From: Actinomycetes bacterium
GTDB taxonomy: Bacteria; Actinomycetota; Thermoleophilia; Gaiellales; Gaiellaceae
Direction of reading: 5' to 3'
Assembly (NCBI GenBank): GCA_026708005.1
Contig: JAPOVR010000109.1
Span: 1-41,648 of the forward strand
Length of the DNA stretch: 41,648 bases
A model generated the notes under the pieces. The model made no database searches and had not been told where the DNA came from. It was given only the letters and a program-made list of their open reading frames with translations. The translations under genes were made by a program, and so were the position numbers. Positions 1 through 7,785 of the stretch are shown in pieces; position 1 is the first letter of the stretch; each line of letters opens with the position of its first letter.

Positions 1-2
1 AC

Positions 3-372
3 GCCTTCCGCGGTCACGGCCCCGAGGAGTTCCCCGTCCAGGCGCTCAAGCCCGGAACGGGAGGCGCGATGATAGAAGCAGCCCCGGAGCCGCCACTGAC
101 CACAGAGGCGGCCGACGGGCTGGATTCAGCCTCGGAGCTGGATAGCGAAGTTGGGGGGCCTTCTAGCCGCAGACAGCTCTGCGTGGGTTGAGATCAACGA
201 CGAGGACCAGGCGCTCGCCGAGTCGGTTGTCCTGCGCCTCGACGGCTTCCCGGACGGGTGGAGCACGCAGCAGCCGTTGTGGTACGGCGTTTGGGACAGA
301 GGCTGTCTTGCTGAGCAGCTTGATCTCGCCGATGTGACGATCACCGGCGAGTCGACGGGCGACGCGTTGTGA
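3..372 (+). pseudogene. Partial unknown ORF with a frame break at a G run
   Basis: The reading frame enters from the left edge (AFRGHGPEEF...) with strong G/C at third positions. It can be read across a run of six G at 152-157 into a second frame that continues SSAWVEINDEDQALAESV and stops at 370-372. With one G fewer in that run, a single continuous protein results. An internal ATG at 69 preceded by GGGAGG is a possible start, but the frame is open upstream to the window edge. I do not recognise the family. The stop overlaps the GTG start of the next ORF (GTGA at 369-372), so the two look translationally coupled. It may be an intact gene with a sequencing indel. Confidence 0.4.
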
Positions 373-565
373 CGGACGACCTCAATGCCTTCGTCGAGGG
401 AACGGCCGGCAACGGCCAGCCGGGACCGACACGGACGCGGCGGAGGCGTTGTCTGCGATCGTCGAGGGGCTTGAGCAGGGGATGGTGGAGCTGGGGGTGG
501 CGGGCTCGGCGGTGTTCGTCCTGGCCGACGGGGGGGGTAGGCACGAGTTGTCTACGAGCGGATGA
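369..565 (+). pseudogene. Small unknown coupled ORF, frame break near 422
   Basis: A GTG start overlaps the upstream stop (GTGA). The first 18 codons (VTDDLNAFVEGTAGNGQP) show coding-like third positions. The signal then moves to another frame (GTDTDAAEALSAIVEGLEQG, then MVELGVAGSAVFVLADGG), as if one G were missing in the run at 422-424. The corrected product is about 65 aa and ends in a TGA overlapping the next ATG (ATGA at 562-565). The family is not recognised. Start-stop overlaps at both ends argue for a real small gene in a coupled string rather than chance. Confidence 0.4.
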
Positions 566-860
566 GCACGGTCTCCGACCGATGCGCGGTCGAAGGCCAC
601 GCCTCCGGCGGCTTCGATACGAGCGTCAGCGAGTTCGCGTTCCCGGGCTTTGGTGAGGACTCCAGCGCGTTCCAGATCAGGGCGGAGGGCGATGCGCTGG
701 GCGAGCAATGGACGATCTTGTCCCCCCCGCGATCGCCGATTTCGTCCATGTCTGCAGCGGTCGTGTCTTCTCGGTGGTGCTCCTCGTCAGCTACGCTTCT
801 TCGCTCAAGCCGACGCTGAGAGAGAAGCTCGTCACCGCGGTCGCCGGCCGGATGCCCTAG
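562..860 (+). pseudogene. Small unknown ORF, frame switch at about 708
   Basis: ATG at 562 overlaps the preceding stop. Good coding third positions run to about residue 49 (ending ALGEQ). After that the coding signal continues in the frame of an ATG at 708 (MDDLVPPAIADFVHVCSGRV, ending LREKLVTAVAGRMP) with a stop at 858-860. Read literally, the first frame would overlap the second by more than 100 bp, which is unnatural. A one-base indel joining the two into one protein of about 98 aa is more likely. I do not recognise it. Decayed IS481 sequence begins immediately downstream on the opposite strand. Confidence 0.35.
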
Positions 861-865
861 CCGGC

Positions 866-1870
866 TGGGTGTCCTGCCTACAGATATTCCGAGCCCGGTT
901 GATAGGTGGTTGGTCTGGGAGGGGGCTGTGAGGTCTGTGTGTGTGTGGTCGTGGTGGGGCCGGTGTGGCAGTGCTTGTTGGCGGTGGTTGTGGGTTAGCG
1001 TAGGTGGAGCGGTAGGCCCAGTCGCGTTCTCGGGTTTGGCTGGAGCGCCCGGATTGTCGTTGGTGGATGACCGGGTGGGGTTTCGTGGCCGGGTGGCAGG
1101 GTCTGGCGGGCGGTGAGAGGGTTCAGGCAGCAAGCGGTTGGGCGTGTAGTTGTGGGCGTTGCCGGTCATCGGCCGCTGCGGCAGGGGTGGTGTGCGAGAC
1201 CAGAGGGACGTGAGCACTCGTTTCGGAGAAGGCGGCCGAGGGTGGTTGCCTTGGCGTCGGCAAGCACCTCGGCGTCGGCGAGGCGGGGGGGTGGTCGTCC
1301 ACGGCGGCTTGGACGACGCCGGTGGCCGGGTCTGTGCGGCCTCTGTTGCCGGCCGGGCTGGTGCGGTCGCCGCTGGGGGCGTGACCGGGCTGGGGTAGAG
1401 GCGGGCAGGTGCCGTTCCAGGTCGGCGCGAGGCAGCCCGCCCGGGGGAGGGCCGCCCGGTCGCTGGGGGCGGGCTCGCCGGGAGATGCCGCCCCTGGGCC
1501 CGGGGACAGCTCCGGCGGCCCATCAGCCTTCCAGACGGTCGCGTGCGCAAACCCCGGGTCCCACAACCGGTCGGGCGCGGCCGATGACCCGACCGGCCCG
1601 GCTCCCCGGGCAGATCCCGCTTCCTGGTCGCTCCTGCCCCAGCATCCGAGGCGAACAACGGGGCCGACTCGACCGGTCGAGCGGCACGCACGTTTCCGCT
1701 CTTGCTCGCCTGCTGCGCTCCGCAACCGCCCTGTGACCACTCACATGCTGTCGCCGGCGAGACGCGATGGCGTCTCGCCGCCTGCCCTTGATCGAGTAGC
1801 CGCCCTCGACCGCCTTCACCAGCGCGTATCGACCAGCAAGTCCGGGCTTCGCGTGACGGTGCAGTCGCAT
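866..1870 (-). pseudogene. Full-length but frameshifted IS481-type transposase
   Basis: Read on the minus strand, fragments of an IS481-family transposase appear in the correct order across several frames. They are the N-terminus MRLHRHAKPGLAGRYALVKA (from ATG at 1870, after AGGAGGG), the helix-turn-helix-like VSPATACEW (about 1737-1766), LDRSSRPRCSPRML, HATVWK, the catalytic-core segments VDDH and RLADAEVLADAKATTLGRLL (about 1207-1283), MTGNAHNYT (about 1140-1170), DWAYRSTYAN (about 1005-1035) and the C-terminal PHSPLPDQPPINRARN (about 880-930). At least five frame changes are needed. The span of about 1.0 kb matches a normal 320-340 aa transposase. The plus strand is markedly G/T-rich here, which is this decayed gene seen from the other side. 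The element is inactive. Confidence 0.8.
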
Positions 1871-1971
1871 CCGAGCCCTCCTTCGAGCCAAGGTCCTTTC
1901 GCGAGACCCACAGCCCCAAGGGAGGGCCAGGCGTATCTCCCCAACGTTCACAACGTCCGTAGGTCCTACAC

Positions 1972-2176
1972 CTAGGTGTTGTCTCCAAGGAGGTTGTTCA
2001 AGTCGGTTGGCTGGTGTTGCGGCTTTGATGCCGGCATGTGGTCTGTGATGGCTGTACCGGTGGAACCAAGGGGTATGTCGTCGGTGCGTTCGGTTGAGTT
2101 GTGAGAGGGCTTGGCAGGGAGCGATTCGCACAGGGTGGACTGGATGAAGCGTTCGGCTTTTCCGTTTGTGCGCAGG
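1972..2176 (-). pseudogene. C-terminal remnant of a second IS481-type transposase
   Basis: The minus strand reads LRTNGKAERFIQSTL, the conserved TNGKxERF block that precedes the last part of IS481/IS3-type integrase cores. It then continues in shifted frames as HRYSHHRPHAGIKAATPANR and ends NNLLGDNT with a stop at 1972-1974. The N-terminal two thirds are missing, and the homology stops abruptly at about 2176, close to the 3' end of the adjacent exporter gene. About 100 bp separate its stop from the start of the other IS481 pseudogene, in the same orientation. The two are therefore remnants of two copies, or of one element interrupted by another. Confidence 0.75.
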
Positions 2177-2225
2177 CTCTTTACGGGCGCGACCCGCAGC
2201 GCCGGTGCCTCCACCGACCCGCGGC

Positions 2226-3230
2226 CTAGCCGTAGCTCTGCGCTCGGCCGCGGCCCGTGAGCGTTTGCCAGCGGCCGACAAGGCCAGCTCCAGCCGGCCC
2301 AGGGCGTTCTGGGGTGGCGCTCACGAGCCCAACGCCCGCGATCGCGAGAGCCATCCCGATGGTGGTCACCGGGCCAGGGACGATGCCCCGAGCAACCTCG
2401 ACGAGAACCGCGACGACCGGGACAAGGAAGAGCCACGTCGAGGCACGGGTCGCATCGAGCCGCGTGACGGCGATGAGGAACGCGACGAAACCGATTGCGG
2501 AACCCCCGGGCCCAACCCACGCGATCGCGCCCCAGAGCTGCACGGAGCTCCAATCCGTTCCGCTGGTGCCGTCGATGGCGAGCGCGAGGACGATGAGAAC
2601 CACGCTGCCGACGACGTGCTGTGCGGCGACCAGCCCAACGAGATCGAGGTCGGGGTCCCGCTCGGACCACCGTTTCACGATGATCGTTGCCAGCGCAAAC
2701 GCCGCGGCTGAGGCGAATGCGAAGACGACTCCGAGCGCGAGATCGCTGGGGCCGCCTCCGCCGAGCTGCGACGTGATCACGAGCACGACACCGCCGAAGC
2801 CGACAACCGTTCCGACGACTCCGATTGCCGAGAACCGGGTTCCGAACAGCAGCCGGCCGAAGGCAAGGACGAAGAACGGGGCGGTTGTACCCAGCACCGC
2901 TCCGGTTGAGACGCCCGCACGGAGCACGGCTTCAGCCTGTCCGTCGACGGCAAGCGTCACCATCAAGAGGCCGGTCAGCACCACCCAGGGCCACATGCGG
3001 AGGCTGGGAAGCCGGGCGCCGACGAGCGGCAGCGCCAGCAGCAAGATCAGCGCGGCCACCGATGCGCGAAGCGCCGCGGTCGTTGTTGCGCCCGCCGCTT
3101 CTCCGGCGATCTCCATCGCCCGCCATGAGCCGCCCCAGACGATGACGGATAGAGAGAGCAGGGCGAACGCCTGCGCCTTCGCCTGACTGCTCGGGCGGTC
3201 TGCCGGAGAGAGTCGCCGTGGAGATCTCAG
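2226..3230 (-). CDS. DMT-superfamily (EamA) membrane transporter
   Basis: The protein has about 10 hydrophobic segments in two EamA-type halves. The first begins at FALLSLSVIVWGGSW, and the second includes LALGVVFAFASAAAFALATI and ends near IGMALAIAGVGLVSATPE. This is typical of inner-membrane drug/metabolite exporters of about 300-330 aa; the substrate cannot be inferred. No in-frame ATG, GTG or TTG lies between the first membrane segment and far upstream. The best start is a CTG at 3228-3230, which lies exactly 7 nt downstream of a TACTGT box, suggesting a leaderless transcript with a non-standard start; a sequencing error hiding the start is the alternative. An in-frame ATG at 3116 would cut into the first helix. 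It diverges from the RraA-like gene. Confidence 0.85.
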   Translation of the reverse strand: MRSPRRLSPADRPSSQAKAQAFALLSLSVIVWGGSWRAMEIAGEAAGATTTAALRASVAALILLLALPLVGARLPSLRMWPWVVLTGLLMVTLAVDGQAEAVLRAGVSTGAVLGTTAPFFVLAFGRLLFGTRFSAIGVVGTVVGFGGVVLVITSQLGGGGPSDLALGVVFAFASAAAFALATIIVKRWSERDPDLDLVGLVAAQHVVGSVVLIVLALAIDGTSGTDWSSVQLWGAIAWVGPGGSAIGFVAFLIAVTRLDATRASTWLFLVPVVAVLVEVARGIVPGPVTTIGMALAIAGVGLVSATPERPGPAGAGLVGRWQTLTGRGRAQSYG

Positions 3231-3237
3231 GCCGTTG

Positions 3238-3243
3238 ACAGTA
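3238..3243 (-). promoter_or_regulatory. Putative -10 box (TACTGT) of the EamA gene
   Basis: On the minus strand TACTGT matches TANNNT and lies 7 nt before the proposed CTG start at 3230, the spacing expected for a leaderless transcript. Inferred by analogy with similar boxes before the genes at 13028, 23056, 33831 and 36607. Confidence 0.35.
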
Positions 3244-3399
3244 GCTGTAATGCGCCGTCCGCAACCGAGCCCGCCTGCGCGCCGTGGACCTGTCAGCCAC
3301 AGGTCGTTCTGCGGCAGTAACGTACGGCGAGAGTGGGCGCCCCGGTGTGAGGCACCGGAGGGCCAGCCCGTCCCGGTGTGCGACAACGAGGAGCGCAGG

Positions 3400-4077
3400 A
3401 TGGACGAGTTCATTGCTGAGCTGAAGGAGATCGACAGCCCGACGCTCGCAAACGCGATCGAACTGCTCGAGGTGCGCGACCGCACCGAGGGATACGTCGA
3501 CCTGAGCCTGCGCTGCCTCCTGCCGCAGCTCGGCACGATGGTGGGCTACGCGGTGACCGCGGCTATGGATACGACGTCGCCCGGGCCGTCGCCGACCGAC
3601 AGGCGGGTGCTTCAGCTGTGGCGTGCCGTCGAGGCCGCGCCCCGTCCTTCGGTGCTGGTCTTCCAGGAGGTAGGGTCGCGGCCGGAGATCGGCTGCCATG
3701 GCGGCGACGTGATGGCGACGGTCGCGCGTCGGCTCGGATGCGTCGGAATGGTGTCCGACTCAGGGCTGCGGGACGCCGCTGAGGTGCTCGAGGTGGGGCT
3801 GCACCTGTTTGCCCGCGGCCTGGTCGTCTCGCACGGGAACTTCGCGGTACGCGATGTTGGCGTTCCAGTCGAGGTGGCTGGGCTGCGGATCAAGCCCGGC
3901 GATCTGCTCCATGGCGACGTCAACGGCCTCCTCAAGGTGCCTCCGGAGCTGCGCGGCCGCCTGGCGGAGGTTGTCGAGCGCATTCGCTCGGCCGAGAGCG
4001 CGACCAAGGGCGCCGTCGAGGACGCCGCGGTGTTTGGGCCGGATGAGCTAGACGCCCTGTTTGGGTCGCGGGGCTGA
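3400..4077 (+). CDS. RraA-like / HMG-CHA aldolase family protein
   Basis: The ATG at 3400 follows a clear GAGGAGCG ribosome site and gives 225 aa, the usual size for this family. The hallmark region is GCHGGDVMATVARRLG (about 99-114) followed by GMVSDSGLRDAAEV (about 116-129), corresponding to the G-x(20)-R-D substrate and metal site (R124, D125). A C-terminal VNGLLKVP matches the DG(V)VVVP strand. Members include 4-hydroxy-4-methyl-2-oxoglutarate/4-carboxy-4-hydroxy-2-oxoadipate aldolase, oxaloacetate decarboxylases and RNase E inhibitors. In this catabolic setting an aldolase or decarboxylase role is more likely than RNase regulation. It stands alone, diverging from the EamA exporter. Confidence 0.85.
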   Translation: MDEFIAELKEIDSPTLANAIELLEVRDRTEGYVDLSLRCLLPQLGTMVGYAVTAAMDTTSPGPSPTDRRVLQLWRAVEAAPRPSVLVFQEVGSRPEIGCHGGDVMATVARRLGCVGMVSDSGLRDAAEVLEVGLHLFARGLVVSHGNFAVRDVGVPVEVAGLRIKPGDLLHGDVNGLLKVPPELRGRLAEVVERIRSAESATKGAVEDAAVFGPDELDALFGSRG

Positions 4078-4487
4078 CAGCTGCCGCCCGGGCTGCGGGC
4101 CACCGCGCCGTAGGTGGTTGAGCCGGCCGGACGAGGCTGGCGGCCATCGGACGGCGTGGGCTGGGTGCACGAGGGCAAGGCCGGCGCAGTGATGTTGGGC
4201 TCGGCCGTCGTCCCGCGGGAGGGGGAGCTCGAGCGAGGGGTCTGGCGTGGATCTTTGACACGCCTGATGCGAACCGTGCGTGTCTTGTACGGTTTTTCTC
4301 GCTACCGTCATACCCGGAGGGAGGCACGCGGCCGGCCCCGGCGTGACCTGTCTGGGGTTGACATGGCTCGAGGGGCCGCAGACATGGCTGGAGCGGCCCG
4401 CAGGCGGGGCTCGCTAGTAGCTGAGGCCCCGACGGTATTGGCCATCAACGACGTCATGTCTCGATGGGTGCGCGCCGAGCTTGGCGG
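4078..4487 (+). other. Non-coding spacer, possible extra decayed repeat units
   Basis: I see no convincing gene here. TTTGACA occurs near 4255, and CCGGAGGGAGGCACGCG at 4313-4329 closely resembles the ribosome-site region of the 39-aa microprotein gene at 36370, but no matching reading frame follows. A sequence at about 4422-4446 (GGCCCCGACGGTATTGGCC) resembles a decayed unit of the repeat array that begins at 4488. Confidence 0.4.
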
Positions 4488-4747
4488 GCGTTCCCCGCCC
4501 GCGGATTGTGCGGCTCAGGGACTCAGCCGTGGCCTCGGCGCAGTAGGGGTGTCCCCGCGCGGATTGCGCGGGCGAAGACCATGCAGCCCTCACTAGCCCT
4601 GGGGGTGCCCCGCGTTCCGATTGCGCGGACCGCATACCCCTAGACCGCCTGATCCGCTGATACGTCTCCCCGCGCGGGGATTGCATGGACGTGCTGGCCC
4701 CCGGACTCCTCCGGCCTGCCCGGTGCTCCCGCCCACGGATTGCGCGG
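4488..4747 (+). CRISPR. Degenerate CRISPR-like array, five recognisable units
   Basis: Five related units of 23-26 nt start at about 4488, 4549, 4604, 4663 and 4722. The shared ATTG core lies at 4505, 4563, 4620, 4680 and 4739, a period of 57-60 bp. The approximate consensus is TCCCCGCGCGCGGATTGCGC. The fourth unit contains the perfect palindrome CCCCGCGCGGGG. Intervening segments of about 33-36 bp share no similarity, as spacers should not. Units differ by 2-6 bases, so the array looks old and inactive. Repeat style and period recall type I-E arrays (28-29 nt repeat, 32-33 nt spacer, 61 nt period). No cas gene is in the window. Possible weaker units lie at about 4422 and 4790-4815. A non-CRISPR direct repeat remains possible. 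Confidence 0.5.
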
Positions 4748-5077
4748 GCTTCCCCTCGCGGCGAGCTGACGTCCGAACGAGCCGCTCGACTCCTCGCCCG
4801 GGGGGTTGCGGCGCCGCGCGTCCTCCCACTCAGCCTCGAGCTCGGCGACGACGGCGTCGAGCACGGCCTGGGGCTCGCCCGCCCGCTCGCGTTCGTCTGA
4901 CCACTCCCAGTGGGCGAGGTAGTCGTCGCTGCCGATGAGCCCTTCGCTCATGGCGACGCGGTCGATCTCGTGCTGGAACCAGTCGGGGAGCGCTGCGCTC
5001 AGTGGCCTCGACCCCTCGCCGACCACCTTCACCTGGGCGGGAATGCCACGCCACGAGAGCACGCGGTAGCGGGCCAT
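4640..5077 (-). CDS. PF13769-type 'virulence factor' domain protein with extended tail
   Basis: The N-terminal 95 or so residues (MARYRVLSWRGIPAQVKVV, then LPDWFQHEIDRVAMSEGLIG, ending VVAELEAEW) match the small domain annotated as 'virulence factor' (PF13769), which is often found next to MetF and methyl-THF methyltransferase genes. Its biochemical role is unknown, and the name should not be taken literally. The ATG follows the stop of the upstream gene directly (TAGATG), so it is the last gene of the methyl-transfer operon. The frame stays open for about 45 further codons, running into the degenerate repeat array before a stop at 4640. That tail is low-complexity and probably not ancestral. 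Confidence 0.7.
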   Translation of the reverse strand: MARYRVLSWRGIPAQVKVVGEGSRPLSAALPDWFQHEIDRVAMSEGLIGSDDYLAHWEWSDERERAGEPQAVLDAVVAELEAEWEDARRRNPPGEESSGSFGRQLAARGSPRNPWAGAPGRPEESGGQHVHAIPARGDVSADQAV

Positions 5078-6124
5078 CTAGTCGGTCTGCTCCTCGATCT
5101 CGCCGGCTCGGTAAGCCTTGAGGAACGCGCGACAGTGCTCGTCGGCCCCGGTGAGGACGTCCATCGCGAGGCGAAACCGCCTCGTCGATCGGTCGGCGAC
5201 GAGCACGCGGGCGGGCGGGCTCGAGATCGGGTCGATGATGCCGCTGTCGGCACCGGCCTCGACCGCGAGCAGGATGAAGACCTCGTTGAGAAGGCGCCGA
5301 TGGGGCAGGCCGAAGCTGACGTTGCTCATGCCGCCCGTGATCCGGATCTCCGGGCCGAGCCGCTGCCTGAGCGTACGGATCGCGTCGAGGCAGTGGTTCA
5401 CGAACCGCCCGTCGACCGAGATCGGGAACACGAGCGGGTCGATCGCAAGCCGTTCAAGCGGGATTCCTCGCGCGGTGGCGTGCTCAACCATTTCGGCTGC
5501 GTTCGTCACGCGCTCAGCGGCTCCCTCGGGCATGCCCGAGTCGCCGGCGGCCGTCACGATCACCCAGCTGCCGGTCTCGGCGGCCAGATCGAGCGCGTCG
5601 AGGCGCTCGAGCGACGCGGAGTTGAGCATCGGGGTGGGGCCGCGGCCGGCCGCCGCCTCGAAGCCCGCCTCGATGATTGCCAGGTTGGACGAGTCGATCG
5701 AGAGCGGAACCGGTGAGATGGGTGCGAGCAGCTCGACGAGCCACCGCATCGCCCTCTGCTGCTTGTCCAGCCTCGGCGAGATCTCGTCGACGTTCACGTC
5801 GAGGAAGTGTGCGCCCGCATCGACTTGCCGCAGCGCCATCGCTTCGAGGTACGCGCGTGCGCTCTCGACCTGCTCGTCCTCGGCCAGGCCGGCATCGACC
5901 GCGATCTTCACGTGCCTGATGCGACCCTCGATGTAGGCCTGGGCCTCCTTCTCTGCATCCGGGACGGTGAGCGACCGGGGGTTGCCGTCCATGTCAGCGA
6001 AGACGACTGTCTCGCGGCCGCAGCCGTCCTCGCCCGTTCCCGGGCCGCCGCGAACGAGTACCCGTGTCGTGTGGACGTTCTCACCGATGGTCAAGAACTC
6101 GCGCCCACCCTGAACCTCGGTCAC
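5078..6124 (-). CDS. Methyltetrahydrofolate:corrinoid methyltransferase (pterin-binding fold)
   Basis: This 348-aa protein has a dihydropteroate-synthase-like TIM barrel as in MetH, AcsE and CmuB/MtgA-type enzymes. The start IGENVHTTR, GAHFLDVNVDE, VPLSIDSSN, and GGMSNVSFGLPHRRLLNEVF followed by GADSGIIDP are the conserved pterin-binding strands and loops. It should transfer the methyl group from the methylated corrinoid protein to tetrahydrofolate (or the reverse) in the cytoplasm. The GTG start overlaps the stop of the MetF gene (GTGA), and its stop abuts the next ATG. In this operon it is the natural acceptor-side methyltransferase, and its product would be the substrate of the MetF encoded just upstream. 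Confidence 0.88.
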   Translation of the reverse strand: MTEVQGGREFLTIGENVHTTRVLVRGGPGTGEDGCGRETVVFADMDGNPRSLTVPDAEKEAQAYIEGRIRHVKIAVDAGLAEDEQVESARAYLEAMALRQVDAGAHFLDVNVDEISPRLDKQQRAMRWLVELLAPISPVPLSIDSSNLAIIEAGFEAAAGRGPTPMLNSASLERLDALDLAAETGSWVIVTAAGDSGMPEGAAERVTNAAEMVEHATARGIPLERLAIDPLVFPISVDGRFVNHCLDAIRTLRQRLGPEIRITGGMSNVSFGLPHRRLLNEVFILLAVEAGADSGIIDPISSPPARVLVADRSTRRFRLAMDVLTGADEHCRAFLKAYRAGEIEEQTD

Positions 6125-7785
6125 TCCACGTCACCCCTCTGTCCGTCTTCCGGCGAGGTGTGCGACAGAGACTGCGCGGCGCGGTGGTCGCGCGTGAGCA
6201 GCGCGTTCGCCCAGGCGCTCGTTCGGCGCAGGGCGTTGTCCTGGATCACGGCGGGGCCGGCGAGCATGGTCTCCTCTTCTCCCCGGGCCTTGAGGCGCTC
6301 GTACGCTCGGGCCCAGATGCACTCCTTCTCGCCGATCTCGCACAGCCCCTCCCGCGTGCCGCCGCAAGGGCCGTTGCGTTGGTTCTTCACGCACTGCGAC
6401 TCAGGGCACAGGAAGGCGATCTCTGGCAGCGAGCAGTCGCCGCAGTCGTGGCAGTCGAACAGCGCGGTCTTCACGACGCGCTCTGTCCCGTGGAGCATCC
6501 GCTCGACCCTCGGTGCCCTGTCGGCCTGCCGGTACACGGCCCAGGCTAGGCCGTACAGGCGCCCGCCGGGCTTGAAGACGGCGTCGTGCACCAACCGGTT
6601 GAGGGAGTACGCGAGCGGAGGTCGGTGGCTGCGGCGGCGGCGTGCAGGCGAGCGCTCCCGGCCCTCGGCGCGGCCGTCCGCACGGCTGACCGCGCTGGAC
6701 GAGCCGCCGGTCTGCGGGTCCTCGTCGAAGTAGTGGAACTCATCTGGGTACGGGAAGCGCACATCCCTGATCAGCGAGCGCCAATCACTCGGCCCGTACC
6801 GGTCTGCCCGGTCGAGGATCTCGTCGTAGTCGCTTGCCGCGAGATGTCCGCCCAGGTACGCGCCGCGAAACCCAAGCCCCTTGGCGATCGCGATCTGCTT
6901 GGCGGCCAGCTCGAAGAAGAACGAGCGCCCGTTGTCGGGGCTCCCCGCCTGCTGCTCCGCGAGCGCGCACAGCTCGTCGGTGACGACCACGCCCGGCACG
7001 TTACCGGCGTGGAAGAACCGTGCGGCCTTGGCCGAGAGGACGTAGACGTTCGCGATCACGGGAACCCGCAGGCCCTTCAGCGAAAGCCAGCGCAGCAGCT
7101 CATCGTCCTTGCGCGCGTGGTAGCCGATCTGGTTGATCACGAACACCGCGCCGTTCTCGATCTTCCGGGTGAGCTTCAGGTACTGGGGGACGACCTCGCT
7201 CTCGTAACGCTTGTGGTTGGTGACTACGGCGCCCAGGAAGAAGCTCGTCTTCTCGCCCGACTCGCCGGAGGGACCTGGGAGACGGCCCACGTTCATGTCC
7301 GAGAGCATTCGCAAGAGCCCGACCGAGTCCATGTCGAAGACGGGGCCGGCCATGCCGTAGTAGCCGCCCACGGGGTAGTCGCCCGACATTGCGAGGACGT
7401 TGTTGAACCCCTCAGAGCTGAGCTTCCAGCCGCGGCTTTGCAGGGCGTTGCGGTTCCAGTCCTTGCAGGCGAGGTGGATGATGACCTCCTGGCCCCGCGC
7501 AAGCAGGTCCGTTCCGAGCGTGTCGGCCGCGAGCATCGCGCTCCCGCCTGGGTTGTCGGTCAGCGAGAGCCCGTCGATGCGCGGGTTCTCGGCCAGCTCG
7601 CGTCCAAGCCGCAGCACCCGCCGGCCGCCCGGCTCCGCGACGAGGCCGCGGCTCGTGACCAGCTCGACCATGGTGACGAAGCGGTCGGTTTCGGTGAGCA
7701 GGTGACGGAGGGTGGGTTTACCCCAGGCGCCCGCTGGACCCTGCGCCGTGCTGGTGCCGTCCGAGTCAGAGGACAACCTGGCCAT
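6121..7785 (-). CDS. Methylenetetrahydrofolate reductase with Cys-rich MTHFR_C domain
   Basis: A protein of 554 aa. Residues about 25-345 form a MetF-like TIM barrel (VELVTSRG, GLSLTDNPGG, AMSGDYPVGG). An Arg-rich linker follows at about 365-390. The C-terminal domain (PF12225 type) carries eight cysteines between 445 and 490 (CHDCGDC, CPESQC, GPCGGT, then single Cys), likely for an Fe-S cluster or zinc. Such two-domain MetF proteins occur in methylotrophic and acetogenic pathways, where the tail contacts electron carriers or partners. Predicted role: interconversion of methyl-THF and methylene-THF, feeding the transferred methyl group into C1 metabolism. ATG at 7785 lies inside the end of the upstream RACo-like gene (20 bp overlap), indicating coupling. 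Confidence 0.9.
   Translation of the reverse strand: MARLSSDSDGTSTAQGPAGAWGKPTLRHLLTETDRFVTMVELVTSRGLVAEPGGRRVLRLGRELAENPRIDGLSLTDNPGGSAMLAADTLGTDLLARGQEVIIHLACKDWNRNALQSRGWKLSSEGFNNVLAMSGDYPVGGYYGMAGPVFDMDSVGLLRMLSDMNVGRLPGPSGESGEKTSFFLGAVVTNHKRYESEVVPQYLKLTRKIENGAVFVINQIGYHARKDDELLRWLSLKGLRVPVIANVYVLSAKAARFFHAGNVPGVVVTDELCALAEQQAGSPDNGRSFFFELAAKQIAIAKGLGFRGAYLGGHLAASDYDEILDRADRYGPSDWRSLIRDVRFPYPDEFHYFDEDPQTGGSSSAVSRADGRAEGRERSPARRRRSHRPPLAYSLNRLVHDAVFKPGGRLYGLAWAVYRQADRAPRVERMLHGTERVVKTALFDCHDCGDCSLPEIAFLCPESQCVKNQRNGPCGGTREGLCEIGEKECIWARAYERLKARGEEETMLAGPAVIQDNALRRTSAWANALLTRDHRAAQSLSHTSPEDGQRGDVE

Noticed and set aside
382-708. Minus-strand ORF MLAQRIALRPDLERAGVL...
   Set aside because: Looks protein-like at first, but third-position G/C bias is stronger on the plus strand and plus-strand start-stop overlaps support coding there.
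4114-4596. 160-aa plus-strand ORF after the RraA-like gene
   Set aside because: Covers non-coding spacer and part of the CRISPR-like array; no domain or ribosome site.
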